From positions 1 to 64,000 of the forward strand of contig NZ_JAUCMW010000005.1 in assembly GCF_030372765.1 (NCBI RefSeq): 64,000 nt of DNA, read 5' to 3'. Positions 30,601 to 43,184 of this stretch are shown here, piece after piece. The number at the start of each line of letters is the position of its first letter. Position 1 is the stretch's first letter. This stretch comes from Labilibaculum sp. K2S (lineage in GTDB: Bacteria; Bacteroidota; Bacteroidia; Bacteroidales; Marinifilaceae). Below the pieces are notes generated by a model, which had not been told where the DNA came from, ran no database searches, and saw only the letters and a list, made by a program, of their open reading frames with translations. Both the position numbers and the translations under genes were made by a program.

Positions 30601-30829
30601 TTTAGTTGATGCCAGCTACCTGCGGTTGAAAAATATTGAAATAGGCTATAAGTTAAATCTTCCGGTGTTTCAAAGAGCTGGTATAGACAATTGTCGCTTA
30701 TATCTTAGTGGTTATAACTTACTTACATTTTCAAAATTTAAGTTAGGTGATCCGGAATCAAAAACGAGTTCCCGACCAGCGTATCCATTAACAAGGGTGA
30801 TAAATCTAGGATTGAAATTGGCTTTTTAA
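27620..30829 (+). CDS. SusC/RagA TonB-dependent transporter (first of two in this PUL)
   Basis: This 1069-residue outer-membrane transporter has an N-terminal membrane-directed stretch (about 18-36). A carboxypeptidase-regulatory-like domain follows (about 71-145, IKGSVKDKSGMGIPGVNVF), then the SusC linker DEVVAIAYGSQKKTTITGAV, the plug (ILKDASATAVFGVRGANGVI) and a barrel ending RVINLGLKLAF. It lacks the STN domain seen in the SusC at 1945, in line with control by the HTCS rather than by sigma/anti-sigma signalling. It pairs with the SusD that starts 19 bp downstream. Confidence 0.95.
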   Translation: MEKRFTRYWFPLGSSTKTLLRLTLTNLFVFATILTGWTDDHNPQGEGYQLLSDNNKPSLYENSSLEVQKKKEIKGSVKDKSGMGIPGVNVFVKGTFIGVTTDINGYYAISIPAEAELLVYSFVGMLEKEMAIGNKLTIDVVMEESSIDLDEVVAIAYGSQKKTTITGAVSTISGEQLLKTPTGSLSNALSGSVTGLSSVQYSGEPGADDAEIYIRGVTTLNNSSPLIQVDGVEREFSQLDPNEIESITILKDASATAVFGVRGANGVILITTKRGKEGKAKISFSSSTGYQMPTKLLEFADSYEYASYYNEAQANDGVSAGSYKFQPDVLEAFKTHSDPILYPDVDWLDLLLKKGAIQTQHNVNISGGAEKIRYFVSLGAFTQEGLFKTFDSGYDFNFDFKRYNYRANLDYDISESTLLTLNLGGRIEDKNTPISNEDQNQLFRQLYWATPFGGAGIVDGKRVVTNTDYLPDAGSDGLSPYYGKGFNAKSTNVLNVDLALKQELDFVTEGLFFKVKGSYNSTFYHTKTRSSSTPFYTPVKTSDGGIEYKKSGDDAELNYGESFDKGRNWYAEASVNYDRKYGKHTIGALALYTQSKKYYPKQYTDIPSGYVGMVGRITYDWSTRYMAEFNVGYNGSENFARAKRYGFFPAGSLAWVVSEENFMKEFKNVINYMKLRGSYGVVGNDKYYIGDTQQRFMYIPDSYVLGGSGYNFGTNVGSDQPGAYESSKSNKDVTWEKAYKQNYGIDLAFLNERFKVSVDVFSEHREDILVKSETTPNIVGVSLPVINMGVVDSHGYEIALKWNDEIGENFKYWVNTNLSFAKNKIIEKGEVKPNEDYMRQTGRPVGSNIIRKFWGFYDETANDRYKAQYGQDIAVHAGGLEPGDVVYVDLNKDGTIDSDDVTKAGYTNNPEYVAGMNLGFSWKNLDFSMQWTGAWNTSRLLQETFRNPMGDTNTKGLLSYQYKQRWTPETASTAKLPRATLAHKTNNYQSSDLFLVDASYLRLKNIEIGYKLNLPVFQRAGIDNCRLYLSGYNLLTFSKFKLGDPESKTSSRPAYPLTRVINLGLKLAF

Positions 30830-30848
30830 TTCTTTAATGTATACTACT

Positions 30849-32732
30849 ATGAAAAATATAAAATTATTACTTGTGTCATTTGTAATTGGCACATTAACAG
30901 TTGTTTCATGTGTTGATGATGTAACAGTTGGAGATGACTTTTTAGAAAAGCAACCAGGTGTTGATGTTACTCAGGATACGATATTTAGTAATGCAGAATA
31001 TTCACGGCGTTTTTTGTGGAATACATATAGTAAACTGTATTATGGATTGCCAGTTTATTGGAATAGTATTGATAATAAAATGAATATGGGAATGTTCGAA
31101 ACTTTGTCTGACTGTTGGCATAGCCATTTAAGTTGGGACGGAGTTAATAGGAGCTATTATTCGGGAAGTTATAGTGCTGGTACCGAAGAATCGAGTGATG
31201 CTACCCGTTTTGGTTTCACAAAAGAGGAGGTATGGGAAGCCGTTCGTCAGGCTTGGTTATTTATTGAAAATGTCGATAATGTACCTGATATGGGAACGGA
31301 TGAAAAAGAAAGATTGAAAGCCGAAGCAAAAGTAATTATTGCATCAAGATATTTTGACTTGTTTCGTCATTATGGAGGTTTACCTATTGTTGATCATGCA
31401 TTTGAAGTTAGCAGCGATGAAGCAGCTTATTATACCAAACGTGCTACGGTGGATTCCACAGTTCTGTTTATGACTGGATTATTGGATGAAGCGGCAAAAG
31501 TTTTGCCATGGTCGTTAGATGCTGAAGATATCTCAAATTGGGATGGTCGTTTTACATCAGCATCTGCAATGGGTTTAAAATGTAAAGTTTTATTATTTGC
31601 GGCCAGTCCTTTATTTAATGATAGTGAGCCTTATTGTACTGAAGGAACCCAAGATGCAGTAACTAACCTACAAGTTTGGTATGGAGGATATAAATCGGAA
31701 TTATGGGATGAATGTTTGTCTGCTTGTACCAGCTTTTTTCAGGAATTAAGCCATAATGGAGTTTATTCTTTAGTACAGGCATCGGGAACTGATGTTGATG
31801 ATTATCGAGACGCTTTCCGATCTGCTTATTTTACACGGGGAAGTGGCAGTGATAACCCTGAAATGTTAATTTCAACGCGCATACGTTATACCTATGGTAG
31901 TAACAACCAATGGAATTATTACTTCCCGCAATCTTGCAAAAATGGGGCTTTTACTCCAACGCAGGAATTTATAGAAATGTTTCCTATGGCAGATGGAACT
32001 GCTTTCAATTGGACTGATCATGTATCAGATATGTTTACAAATAGAGACCCCCGCTTGTATGAAACAGCTTTGGTCAATGGGGCTAAATATCAAGGACGTC
32101 AAGCAGAATTGTGGGTAGGTGGTCGTGAAGCTCAGCAAAATCCGGCGCAAGAAACCGGACAATACGCTACAGGTTATGCAAATTTCAAATACGTACTTGA
32201 TTTTTCAGATAACTTAAATGAGCCAACCCTTTGGCCATACCTTCGTTTATCGGAATTATATCTAACATATGCCGAAGCGTTAATGAAAACCGGAAATTTT
32301 GGGGAAGCAATTGCTAAAGTGGATGAAGTTAGAGCCCGGGTTGGACTAAAAGGATTGGTAGAATCAAATCCTGATAAAAATATGTTTAGTGAAAGTGTAC
32401 TAATGGAAGAAATTCTTAGAGAACGGGCTTGTGAATTAGGTTTAGAAGATGTGCGTCTTTTTGATATGACCCGTAATAAAAGGGCGGATCTTTTTTCCAA
32501 GCAACTTCATGGTTTAAGAATTTATAGAGCTGATGGAATAGAAGATTCATGGTCTGATAAAAGTTCAGATACAAGAGGCGATCGTCCTAGCGAGTTTACC
32601 TATGAAGTTTTTGAATTAACAAATGCAACCCGATCTTGGTGGACAAGTTTTTCTCCAAAATGGTACTTGTCAGCTTTTCCTCCCGAAGAAGTGAATAAAG
32701 ATTATGGGTTAACACAAAATCCGGGATGGTGA
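30849..32732 (+). CDS. SusD/RagB-family lipoprotein (first of two in this PUL)
   Basis: This surface glycan-binding lipoprotein has 627 residues from the ATG at 30849; an ATG at 30837 would add MYTT, which does not improve the signal peptide. The lipobox is VVSC with Cys21. SusD features include ASRYFDLFRHYGGLPIVDHA, the TPR-type C-terminal part with YLRLSELYLTYAEALMKTG, RERACELGLEDVRLFDM and the terminal QNPGW. At over 600 residues it is longer than the SusD at 5287, with extra loops near the centre. It is the partner of the SusC just upstream. Confidence 0.94.
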   Translation: MKNIKLLLVSFVIGTLTVVSCVDDVTVGDDFLEKQPGVDVTQDTIFSNAEYSRRFLWNTYSKLYYGLPVYWNSIDNKMNMGMFETLSDCWHSHLSWDGVNRSYYSGSYSAGTEESSDATRFGFTKEEVWEAVRQAWLFIENVDNVPDMGTDEKERLKAEAKVIIASRYFDLFRHYGGLPIVDHAFEVSSDEAAYYTKRATVDSTVLFMTGLLDEAAKVLPWSLDAEDISNWDGRFTSASAMGLKCKVLLFAASPLFNDSEPYCTEGTQDAVTNLQVWYGGYKSELWDECLSACTSFFQELSHNGVYSLVQASGTDVDDYRDAFRSAYFTRGSGSDNPEMLISTRIRYTYGSNNQWNYYFPQSCKNGAFTPTQEFIEMFPMADGTAFNWTDHVSDMFTNRDPRLYETALVNGAKYQGRQAELWVGGREAQQNPAQETGQYATGYANFKYVLDFSDNLNEPTLWPYLRLSELYLTYAEALMKTGNFGEAIAKVDEVRARVGLKGLVESNPDKNMFSESVLMEEILRERACELGLEDVRLFDMTRNKRADLFSKQLHGLRIYRADGIEDSWSDKSSDTRGDRPSEFTYEVFELTNATRSWWTSFSPKWYLSAFPPEEVNKDYGLTQNPGW

Positions 32733-32758
32733 TAAATCAAAACTGCACATTAAAAAAG

Positions 32759-35700
32759 ATGATTATGCGAATACAATATAGATATATCATACTGAGCTTG
32801 TTTGTGTTTTTGACCATGAAAGGATGGTCGCAAACAGGAGACACAACAGGAAAAATTATTGATCGGAATGGAAATCCAGTTTCAGGAGCTGTTGTTTCCA
32901 TCGAAAGTAATCCGGAAAATAAAGTATATACAAATACTAATGGTGAGTTTAATATTTTTGTTCAAGATTCAGCAGCCTTAGTTGTTCAAACCTCAAATAA
33001 TGGATTTAAAAAGGTTTCCGTTAAAAACGGGGAATCTATAACAATACAGATGGATTTTTTCTCTGAAGCAGTAGAATTAGGTTATGGAATTCATCAAACA
33101 ATTGGGGAGTCTACAGGAGCTGTTTCGTTAACTACTCATGAGCAAGTAAATCAGCGTTCTGCGTTTAGTGTGTCCAATGCATTATATGGTAATGCATTGG
33201 GACTAACAGCGATGCAAAATAGCGGAGCTGTTTGGGATACAGGAGCTACTCTGTCAATCAGGGGCTTACAGACCTTATCAAATAACGATATTTTAGTTGT
33301 GGTTGATGGAATAGAGCGGGACATTCAATACGTTGTACCCGAAGAGGTTGAATCGGTATCGGTATTGCGTGATGCTGCAGCTGTTGCATTGTATGGCTAT
33401 AAAGGTATTAATGGAGTCCTTTCAATCACCACTTTGCGAGGTAAATACCAGACCAGCGAAATAAATGTTAGTTATGATCATGCCTTTAACTGGCAGTCAC
33501 GCCTGCCAAAGTTTGCAGATTCATATACATATGCAAGTGCCGTAAATGAAGCATTGAGCAACGATGGTAAATCAGCTAGGTATTCTGAAAATGAACTTGG
33601 TGCTTTTAAAAGTGGAGAATATCCAAATTTGTATCCGAATATTGATTGGATGGACGAAGTGTTTCGCGAGAATGGCTGTTCAAATATGTATAATGTGAAT
33701 TTTCGTGGAGGTGGTAAAAAAGTACGTTATTTTACTATGCTTAACTTGCAGGGAAATCAGGGGTTTATTGATAATTCTGATGTAAACGATGGATATTCCA
33801 CTCAAATGAAGTATTCAAAAGGTAATATTCGAACCAATTTGGATATTGATGTAAGCTCAACAACTACAGTTCAGGTTAATCTTATGGGAGTGTTAAATGA
33901 ATTTTCACGTCCCGGGCTGGGATCTGATAATTTAATATCCAAGTTATATACAACTCCATCTGCTGCTTTTCCAATAAAAACAAGTGATGGAATATGGGGT
34001 GGAAGTGAAACTTGGGGAAGTAATATGAACCCTGTTGCATTAACACAGGCTAGAGGATACTCTAAAGGACATACTCGTTCGTTATATGCTGATGTAAGAT
34101 TAACGCAGGATCTTAATTCAATTACAGAAGGTTTAAGTGCTTCGTTACGTGCAGGATATGATAATGTTGCGGCTTATTGGGAAGGACACACTAAAAATTA
34201 TGCCTATGCCAGCGAGAATGTTGTCAGTTGGGTAGATGGTAAACCATCTGATGTTTCTATTTATTCTGCAGGAGCCGATAGTGGTATTGAGTTTGGGAGC
34301 AAATTAGATTGGCAGGATCGTCATTCAAACTTGTTTGCAAATGTAGATTACCAAAAGGAATCAGGAAAAAACAAGATTTTTTCGTCTTTAATGTATTCGT
34401 ATGAGCATCATGTGAAAAATAGTCAAAACCATACTTACTATCGTCAAAATGTTGCGGGATATATACATTACGTTTATAACAATCGTTATGTGGCTGACCT
34501 TACTTTGGCAACTTCAGGTTCTAATAAATTAGCCCCCGGCGAAAAATGGGGATTTTCACCAACAGTTTCTGCAGCATGGATTATCTCAAATGAGAATTTT
34601 ATGAAAAATGTGAAGCCTGTTGATTTTCTTAAATTAAGAGCTTCCTGGGGTATTATAAATACCGATTATATTCCAACTGAAGATTATTGGGAGCAAAGTT
34701 TTGGCAACGGTGGCTCATATCCTTTAGGAGGAAGTTATTCCGATTATGGTGGTGTGTGGGAAGGACGTTTAGCTTCAACCAATACCAGTCGTGAAAAAGC
34801 GATAAAATATAATCTAGGTCTAGATGTTGGTATATTAAATGGTATGGTTATTACAGCTGATACTTACTTTGAAAAAAGAAAGGATATTTGGGTATCGGCC
34901 GGAGGAGCAAATTCTGCTGTTCTGGGAATATCATCGCCTTATACAAATGCAGGTATTGTTGATAGTTGGGGACTGGAAACCGGGGTAAATTATAATAAAC
35001 AATTGGGTGACTTTAAAATATCTTTGGGCGGTAAATTTACTTTAGCTAAAAATAAAGTAAAGGAAATGCTTGAGGAACCAAAAGCCTATGAATATTTGAG
35101 ACAGACAGGAAAATCAGTCGATCAGATTTTTGGACTTCAGGCTATAGGATTCTTTGTTGATCAGGCCGATATAGCTAATAGTCCGGCTCAGCAATTTAAT
35201 GAAGTAAAACCCGGAGATATTAAGTTTAAAGATCAAAATAATGATGGCGTAATTAATGACTACGATAATGTGGCGATGGGCTATAATACTAACGTTCCTG
35301 AAATTTATTATTCTTTCGATTTGGGTTTTGAATGGAAAGGTTTAGGTCTTAGTGCTACTTTTCAAGGGGTAGAGCGATATACTGCAATATTGAATACACA
35401 AAGTGTGTATAGGCCATTGGTTGATAATTCGACTATTTCTGAGCATTATTATAATAATCGCTGGACACCGGAAAATCCATCTGCAAAGTATCCTCGCTTA
35501 ACAACAGAAAGCAATGAAAATAACTTTCAGACGAACTCAGTATGGCTTGCAGATGCATCTTTTCTGAAACTAAGAAACTGTGAAATATACTATAAATTGG
35601 CTGAAACTTATCTTTCAAAACTGAGATTGAAATCAGCTAAATTTTATGTGCGTGGTATTGATTTGCTCTGCATTGATAATATCAATTTGTCAGACCCTGA

Positions 35701-35764
35701 ATCTGTAGGAGTGGCATACCCGATGACTCGTTCAATAAATGTAGGTTTAGCCATTGGGTTTTAA
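32759..35764 (+). CDS. SusC/RagA TonB-dependent transporter (second of two in this PUL)
   Basis: This transporter has about 1001 residues. An upstream in-frame ATG at 32726 overlaps the susD stop; the start at 32759 (or 32765, MRIQYRYIILSLFVFL) gives a signal peptide ending at MKGWSQ. A CPD-regulatory-like domain follows (TGKIIDRNGNPVSGAVV), then a shortened linker in which the usual VGYGxQKK element is replaced by ELGYGIHQTIGESTGAV. Next are the plug (VLRDAAAVALYGYKGINGVL) and a barrel ending SINVGLAIGF. It is clearly diverged from the SusC at 27620, so it probably takes a different oligosaccharide from the same polymer. Its SusD follows. Confidence 0.93.
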   Translation: MIMRIQYRYIILSLFVFLTMKGWSQTGDTTGKIIDRNGNPVSGAVVSIESNPENKVYTNTNGEFNIFVQDSAALVVQTSNNGFKKVSVKNGESITIQMDFFSEAVELGYGIHQTIGESTGAVSLTTHEQVNQRSAFSVSNALYGNALGLTAMQNSGAVWDTGATLSIRGLQTLSNNDILVVVDGIERDIQYVVPEEVESVSVLRDAAAVALYGYKGINGVLSITTLRGKYQTSEINVSYDHAFNWQSRLPKFADSYTYASAVNEALSNDGKSARYSENELGAFKSGEYPNLYPNIDWMDEVFRENGCSNMYNVNFRGGGKKVRYFTMLNLQGNQGFIDNSDVNDGYSTQMKYSKGNIRTNLDIDVSSTTTVQVNLMGVLNEFSRPGLGSDNLISKLYTTPSAAFPIKTSDGIWGGSETWGSNMNPVALTQARGYSKGHTRSLYADVRLTQDLNSITEGLSASLRAGYDNVAAYWEGHTKNYAYASENVVSWVDGKPSDVSIYSAGADSGIEFGSKLDWQDRHSNLFANVDYQKESGKNKIFSSLMYSYEHHVKNSQNHTYYRQNVAGYIHYVYNNRYVADLTLATSGSNKLAPGEKWGFSPTVSAAWIISNENFMKNVKPVDFLKLRASWGIINTDYIPTEDYWEQSFGNGGSYPLGGSYSDYGGVWEGRLASTNTSREKAIKYNLGLDVGILNGMVITADTYFEKRKDIWVSAGGANSAVLGISSPYTNAGIVDSWGLETGVNYNKQLGDFKISLGGKFTLAKNKVKEMLEEPKAYEYLRQTGKSVDQIFGLQAIGFFVDQADIANSPAQQFNEVKPGDIKFKDQNNDGVINDYDNVAMGYNTNVPEIYYSFDLGFEWKGLGLSATFQGVERYTAILNTQSVYRPLVDNSTISEHYYNNRWTPENPSAKYPRLTTESNENNFQTNSVWLADASFLKLRNCEIYYKLAETYLSKLRLKSAKFYVRGIDLLCIDNINLSDPESVGVAYPMTRSINVGLAIGF

Positions 35765-35792
35765 TAATTCATTATTTAAATTGTTTCGAATT

Positions 35793-37475
35793 ATGAAAAT
35801 TAAATATATATTAATTGCTTTAGGTTTTCTCATAACGTTTAATGCGTGTGAAGATGAAATGAACTATGACGAATTTGTTAGTTTAGATGAAGAGCAAGTG
35901 TTTTCAAGCTTCAGTCGTACGATGAGCTTTGTTTCCAATATTTATAATTATCTCGATTATGATTTCGGAGATTATGGAGGTGCTATGTTATCCTCGGCCT
36001 CCGATGAGTCTGATTATGTGTGGACTTCTTCTGATATTCATGATTTTTATAATGGAGCGTGGAGTGCCAGTAATGCTAAATCAAATACATGGAATAAGAG
36101 TTACGAAGCTATTCGTGCTGTCAATCTTTATCTGGATGCTTCAGAGGGGCAAACGTTCTCTGACTTTAAATACAATCAAGATTATAATGAACAAATGGAA
36201 CGATATGAGCGTTACCAATATGAAGTGCGTTTTTTGAGAGCTTATTTTTATTTTAATCTTGTGAGACAATATGGTGATGTTCCCTTGGTAACAAAAGTGC
36301 TAACGGAAGATGAAGCTAATTCAGTTTTTCGCACCGATAAGTCAGAAATATTTGATTTTATCGTTGCTGAGTGCGATAGTATTGTGAATAATTTACCTGT
36401 TACATATGAGGACTTATCTTACACAGAGACTGGTCGTGTTAGCAGAGCTTCGGTATTGGCATTGAAAGCTCGTACACTTCTTTATCAAGCAAGTTCACTT
36501 TTCAATACGAGCAATGAATCGTCTTTATGGTATAAGGCTGCTTTGGCGAATAAGGCCGTAATAGATTCCTGTTCCCAATACGGTATCGTATTGGGAAAAT
36601 ACTCTGATTTATGGGGAACAGATAATTATAAAAATTCAGAAATGATATTCGTTCGCAGGGTAGGTTCATTAAATTCTTTGGAGTCTTATAACTTTCCTAT
36701 TGGAGTTGAAGGGGGAAATTCAGGTAATTGTCCTACTCAAACTTTAGTGGATGCTTATGAAATGAAATCTACCGGATTATTATGGAATGAAGATGGTAGT
36801 GGATACAATTCTAATAAGCCCTATGAAGGGAGAGATCCGCGTTTTAATATGACTGTTGCTAAAAATGGAGATACTGGCTGGCCTACTTACAACAATTCTG
36901 AATTGCAGATTTTTGAAGGAGGAGCAAATGGTTCACCTATTTCAGGAGCTTCAACTACAGGTTACTATCTAAAAAAATATGTGGATGCTTCTGTAGATTT
37001 GCGTTCAAGTCATGTGACGGACAAGCGCCATTCATGGATTACATATCGCTTGGGTGAATTTTACTTAAATTATGCCGAAGCTGTGTATCATTATTTGGGC
37101 TCTCCTGATGCAACAAGTGCTGATTTTGATATTTCTGCTGTTGATGCAGTAAATGTAATCCGCCATCGATCAGATGTGAACATGCCTTCTTTGTCTGCTG
37201 GTTTAACAAATGTTGAGTTTGAAGCCAAATATAAAAATGAGCGCATGGTTGAATTGGCCTTTGAAGGACATCGGTTTTGGGATGTAAGACGATGGAAAGA
37301 GGGAGAAGTTTTAAAAAGTGTTACCTGTATGAAGATAGAACAAAAAGAGGATGAATCTTTTAAATACAGCAGATTTGAGAAAGAAAGATCTTGGGATAAC
37401 AAAATGTATTTTTTTCCTATTCCAGATTCTGAAATTAGGAAGAATCCAAATCTAACTCAAAATACAGGATGGTAG
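35793..37475 (+). CDS. SusD/RagB-family lipoprotein (second of two in this PUL)
   Basis: This lipoprotein has about 560 residues starting at ATG 35793 (MKIKYILIALGFLITFNAC, lipobox ending in Cys19); a start at 35754 would overlap the susC stop and lacks a clean signal peptide. SusD features are VRFLRAYFYFNLVRQYGDVP, the C-terminal RLGEFYLNYAEAVYH and NERMVELAFEGHRFWDVRRW, and the end QNTGW. It is the partner of the SusC upstream. Confidence 0.94.
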   Translation: MKIKYILIALGFLITFNACEDEMNYDEFVSLDEEQVFSSFSRTMSFVSNIYNYLDYDFGDYGGAMLSSASDESDYVWTSSDIHDFYNGAWSASNAKSNTWNKSYEAIRAVNLYLDASEGQTFSDFKYNQDYNEQMERYERYQYEVRFLRAYFYFNLVRQYGDVPLVTKVLTEDEANSVFRTDKSEIFDFIVAECDSIVNNLPVTYEDLSYTETGRVSRASVLALKARTLLYQASSLFNTSNESSLWYKAALANKAVIDSCSQYGIVLGKYSDLWGTDNYKNSEMIFVRRVGSLNSLESYNFPIGVEGGNSGNCPTQTLVDAYEMKSTGLLWNEDGSGYNSNKPYEGRDPRFNMTVAKNGDTGWPTYNNSELQIFEGGANGSPISGASTTGYYLKKYVDASVDLRSSHVTDKRHSWITYRLGEFYLNYAEAVYHYLGSPDATSADFDISAVDAVNVIRHRSDVNMPSLSAGLTNVEFEAKYKNERMVELAFEGHRFWDVRRWKEGEVLKSVTCMKIEQKEDESFKYSRFEKERSWDNKMYFFPIPDSEIRKNPNLTQNTGW

Positions 37476-37603
37476 TGCTAAGTATAAAATCATAAACTAG
37501 TATCAATATGAAACGTCCATATCAAAGTGATTTTTACACACAAGGGGATGATTATTCCAGCATGGTAAGTTCCATATAGCAACTAAAAACAAATTATAAT
37601 TAT

Positions 37604-38479
37604 ATGAAACAACAATCGTTTATATATGCAGCAATATTTCTTGTAGCTGCTTTTTTTAGCAGTTGTGATGAGAAATTTGAGGTTTTTGAGGATACAGCGA
37701 ATGGAAATGACCTTCCAACTAATGTTGAGTCTGTTATCCCGGAGGCCTTACCGGGTCAAATTTTACTAAAATGGAATGTCCCTTTGGATTCCAGCTATTA
37801 TTATCTTCAGGTTAGTTATTATGATTATTTAACTGAGAAAAGGGTATTCGAAGTAGTATCTGTTTATGCTGATTCTATATTAATTGATAATACAAGAGCT
37901 AAATATGGAGATTATGAATTTGCATTTCAGGCATTTAATAAAAAAGGACAAGGAAGTGATAAAATAAATGTAGTGGCTAAATCTGGTATTGCTCCAGCAA
38001 CAGAAACCATTACAGCAACTAAAATAGAGATGGAAGCATCTCAATTGAGTACGAATAACCAAGAACCAAAGGAAGGACCTATTGCCAATTTAATTGACGG
38101 TAATTCAAGTTCTTTTTTTCATACTCGATGGAGCTCTCCGCAGATACCAATGCCTCAGTATATTCAGATTGATCTGAATGAACCTATTGACGATTTTCAG
38201 TTTTATTTGGTGAACAGAGCATGGTCTCAGGAGGCGCCAAAAATAGTAGAGATTCAAATTAGTAATGACGGAGTTAACTGGGAAACTGTTGAAACTATTT
38301 CTTCAGGATTACCTTCTGCAGGAGGTGCTGATTATACTTCTGAAATTTTTAGACCTGGTCGTACGTTCTCTCATTTTAGATATAATTGTTTAGAAACTTT
38401 CAATAATAGAAATTATTTTAATTTAGCGGAATTTGTATTGTATGATGTCGATATTGATACATACGATCCTGAGTTGTAG
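37604..38479 (+). CDS. Putative surface glycan-binding lipoprotein with C-terminal F5/8-type C domain
   Basis: This 291-residue lipoprotein has Cys21 (AAFFSSC). The N-terminal half (about 45-130, PGQILLKWNVPLDSSYYYLQ and YEFAFQAFNKKGQGS) is a fibronectin-III-like sandwich of the DUF4959/DUF4998 kind. The C-terminal half (about 140-285, ANLIDGNSSSFFHTRW and PQYIQIDLNEPIDDFQFYLV) is a discoidin/CBM32-like domain. Position right after two SusC/D pairs and this architecture suggest a surface glycan-binding protein (SGBP) that helps capture polymer. No catalytic residues are recognised. Confidence 0.75.
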   Translation: MKQQSFIYAAIFLVAAFFSSCDEKFEVFEDTANGNDLPTNVESVIPEALPGQILLKWNVPLDSSYYYLQVSYYDYLTEKRVFEVVSVYADSILIDNTRAKYGDYEFAFQAFNKKGQGSDKINVVAKSGIAPATETITATKIEMEASQLSTNNQEPKEGPIANLIDGNSSSFFHTRWSSPQIPMPQYIQIDLNEPIDDFQFYLVNRAWSQEAPKIVEIQISNDGVNWETVETISSGLPSAGGADYTSEIFRPGRTFSHFRYNCLETFNNRNYFNLAEFVLYDVDIDTYDPEL

Positions 38480-38496
38480 TTAAAATTTGTATTATC

Positions 38497-38530
38497 AGCC
38501 TACTGTTATATTGATTTATAACAGTGGGCT
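38497..38530 (+). terminator. Intrinsic terminator-like hairpin after the SGBP gene
   Basis: AGCCTACTGTTATA (38497-38510) and TATAACAGTGGGCT (38517-38530) form a 14-bp stem with one mismatch and a 6-nt loop, followed by TTTTTATGG. It separates the uptake genes from the enzymes beginning at 38681. Confidence 0.75.
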
Positions 38531-38662
38531 TTTTATGGTTATGAGGGGACACTTTTTATAAGGCTGGAACGTTGGATTGTTTTTTGAATTCACTTTTTTT
38601 TAACTCTTTACTAAGAGAAAGTAAGGAGTGCAGGTGTAGAAAGATGAATAGGTGTGTTTTGA

Positions 38663-41806
<3,144 letters not shown>

Positions 41807-41819
41807 ACCTATTGTTTGA

Positions 41820-41849
41820 TCTCCCATATCTGCTTGCAAATATGGGAGA
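41820..41849 (+). terminator. Possible weak terminator or spacer hairpin
   Basis: TCTCCCATAT (41820-41829) and ATATGGGAGA (41840-41849) form a 10-bp perfect stem with a 10-nt loop. It lies 14 bp after the GH2 stop but is not followed by a T run, so it may be an mRNA-stabilising or processing structure instead. Confidence 0.45.
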
Positions 41850-41915
41850 CAACTTTAAGTAGAAATTTTTGTAGAAGATAATTGTATTATCTGGAATAAT
41901 TCATTTAGAAGTATT

Positions 41916-43082
41916 ATGAAATTTAAGAGTAAGAACATTTTACTGATAGGGCTTGCAGCATTGTTTGTTGCTTGTTCTGCCACAGGTTCAAAGAGTAAGG
42001 ATAATGCAGCAACTTTATCTGAAATTAAAAAAAATGATGTCGTTTCAATTATCAAAAAGGTAAATGATCATTGGCAATTGACCCATCAAGAATCTGGATG
42101 TTCTTTTTGGGACAATGCAGCTTACCATACTGGCAATATTGCGGCTTATAAGCTTACAGGAATAGAGAAATATAAAGCTTATTCTGAGTCTTGGGCGAAT
42201 AAAAATGAATGGAAAGGTGCAAAATCAGATGATAAGGCGAATTGGAAATATACATATGGAGAATCACATGAGTTTGTGTTGTTTGGCGATTGGCAAATTT
42301 GTTTTCAAACCTATATCGACTTATATAATCTTTCTGAGGAAAAGGATTCTTTGAAAATAGCTCGTGCCATCGAAGTAATGGAATATGAAATGAGCACAGA
42401 AAATAACGATTATTGGTGGTGGGCCGATGGTTTGTATATGGTAATGCCTGTTATGACTAAACTTTATAAAGTGACCAATAATGAACTTTATCTGGAGAAG
42501 TTATACGAATACTTTAAATATGCGCAAAGCATTATGTACGATGAAGAAACCGGATTGTTTTTTAGAGATGCAAAATATGTATATCCAAAACACAAATCTG
42601 TTAATGGATTAAAAGACTTTTGGGCAAGAGGTGATGGATGGGTATTTGCCGGATTAGCAAAAATCATTCAGGATATGCCGGATAGTTATGCACATAAAGC
42701 TGAATTTATTGATGTTTATAAAAAAATGGCATCAACTTTAAAAGATGCTCAACAGCAAGAAGGTTATTGGACCCGCAGTATTTTTGATGCAGAGCATGCG
42801 CCAGGTCCTGAAACCAGTGGAACCGCATTTTTTACATATGGCTTTTTATGGGGGATGAACAATGGAATTCTTTCTAAAGAGCAATACAGCCCTGTGGTTG
42901 CTAAATCCTGGACTTATTTATCCACGGTTGCTTTGCAGGATGATGGAACGATAGGATATGTTCAGCCTATTGGTGAAAGAGCGATTCCTGGTCAGCAGGT
43001 TGATGAAAATTCAACATCAAATTTTGGGGTTGGTGCATTTCTTTTAGCAGCTTCTGAATTGGTAACATTTATTGAAGATTAA
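41916..43082 (+). CDS. GH105 (GH88-like) unsaturated uronyl hydrolase, lipoprotein
   Basis: This 388-residue (alpha/alpha)6-barrel enzyme has a lipobox at Cys20 (ALFVAC). GH88/105 enzymes hydrate the 4,5-double bond left on a uronic acid by a lyase, releasing it as an unstable keto sugar. The expected catalytic Asp is Asp171 in YWWWADGLYM. Other family motifs are FWARGDGWVFAGLAKI and GPETSGTAFFTYGFLWG. The product of a lyase is its substrate, and the neighbouring BNR_4 protein at 43185 is the only lyase candidate in the window. In arabinogalactan breakdown such an enzyme would remove unsaturated glucuronate after rhamnose caps are eliminated. Confidence 0.9.
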   Translation: MKFKSKNILLIGLAALFVACSATGSKSKDNAATLSEIKKNDVVSIIKKVNDHWQLTHQESGCSFWDNAAYHTGNIAAYKLTGIEKYKAYSESWANKNEWKGAKSDDKANWKYTYGESHEFVLFGDWQICFQTYIDLYNLSEEKDSLKIARAIEVMEYEMSTENNDYWWWADGLYMVMPVMTKLYKVTNNELYLEKLYEYFKYAQSIMYDEETGLFFRDAKYVYPKHKSVNGLKDFWARGDGWVFAGLAKIIQDMPDSYAHKAEFIDVYKKMASTLKDAQQQEGYWTRSIFDAEHAPGPETSGTAFFTYGFLWGMNNGILSKEQYSPVVAKSWTYLSTVALQDDGTIGYVQPIGERAIPGQQVDENSTSNFGVGAFLLAASELVTFIED

Positions 43083-43092
43083 TACAAACAAT

Positions 43093-43132
43093 TCCCTGCC
43101 TGTTATGATTTATCTATCAGGCGGGGATTTTT
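43093..43132 (+). terminator. Intrinsic terminator after GH105
   Basis: TCCCTGCCTG (43093-43102) and CAGGCGGGGA (43118-43127) form a 10-bp stem with one G-T wobble and a 15-nt loop, followed by TTTTT. It sits 10 bp after the GH105 stop. Confidence 0.7.
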
Positions 43133-43184
43133 AATATAAATCGTATTTTTACTTTTATTAAAAATGACAATTAAATTTGATTGA

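Noticed and set aside
37508-37579. 23-residue open frame (MKRPYQSDFYTQGDDYSSMV...) between susD and the SGBP gene
   Set aside because: No recognisable features and no conservation evidence; short frames of this size are expected by chance.
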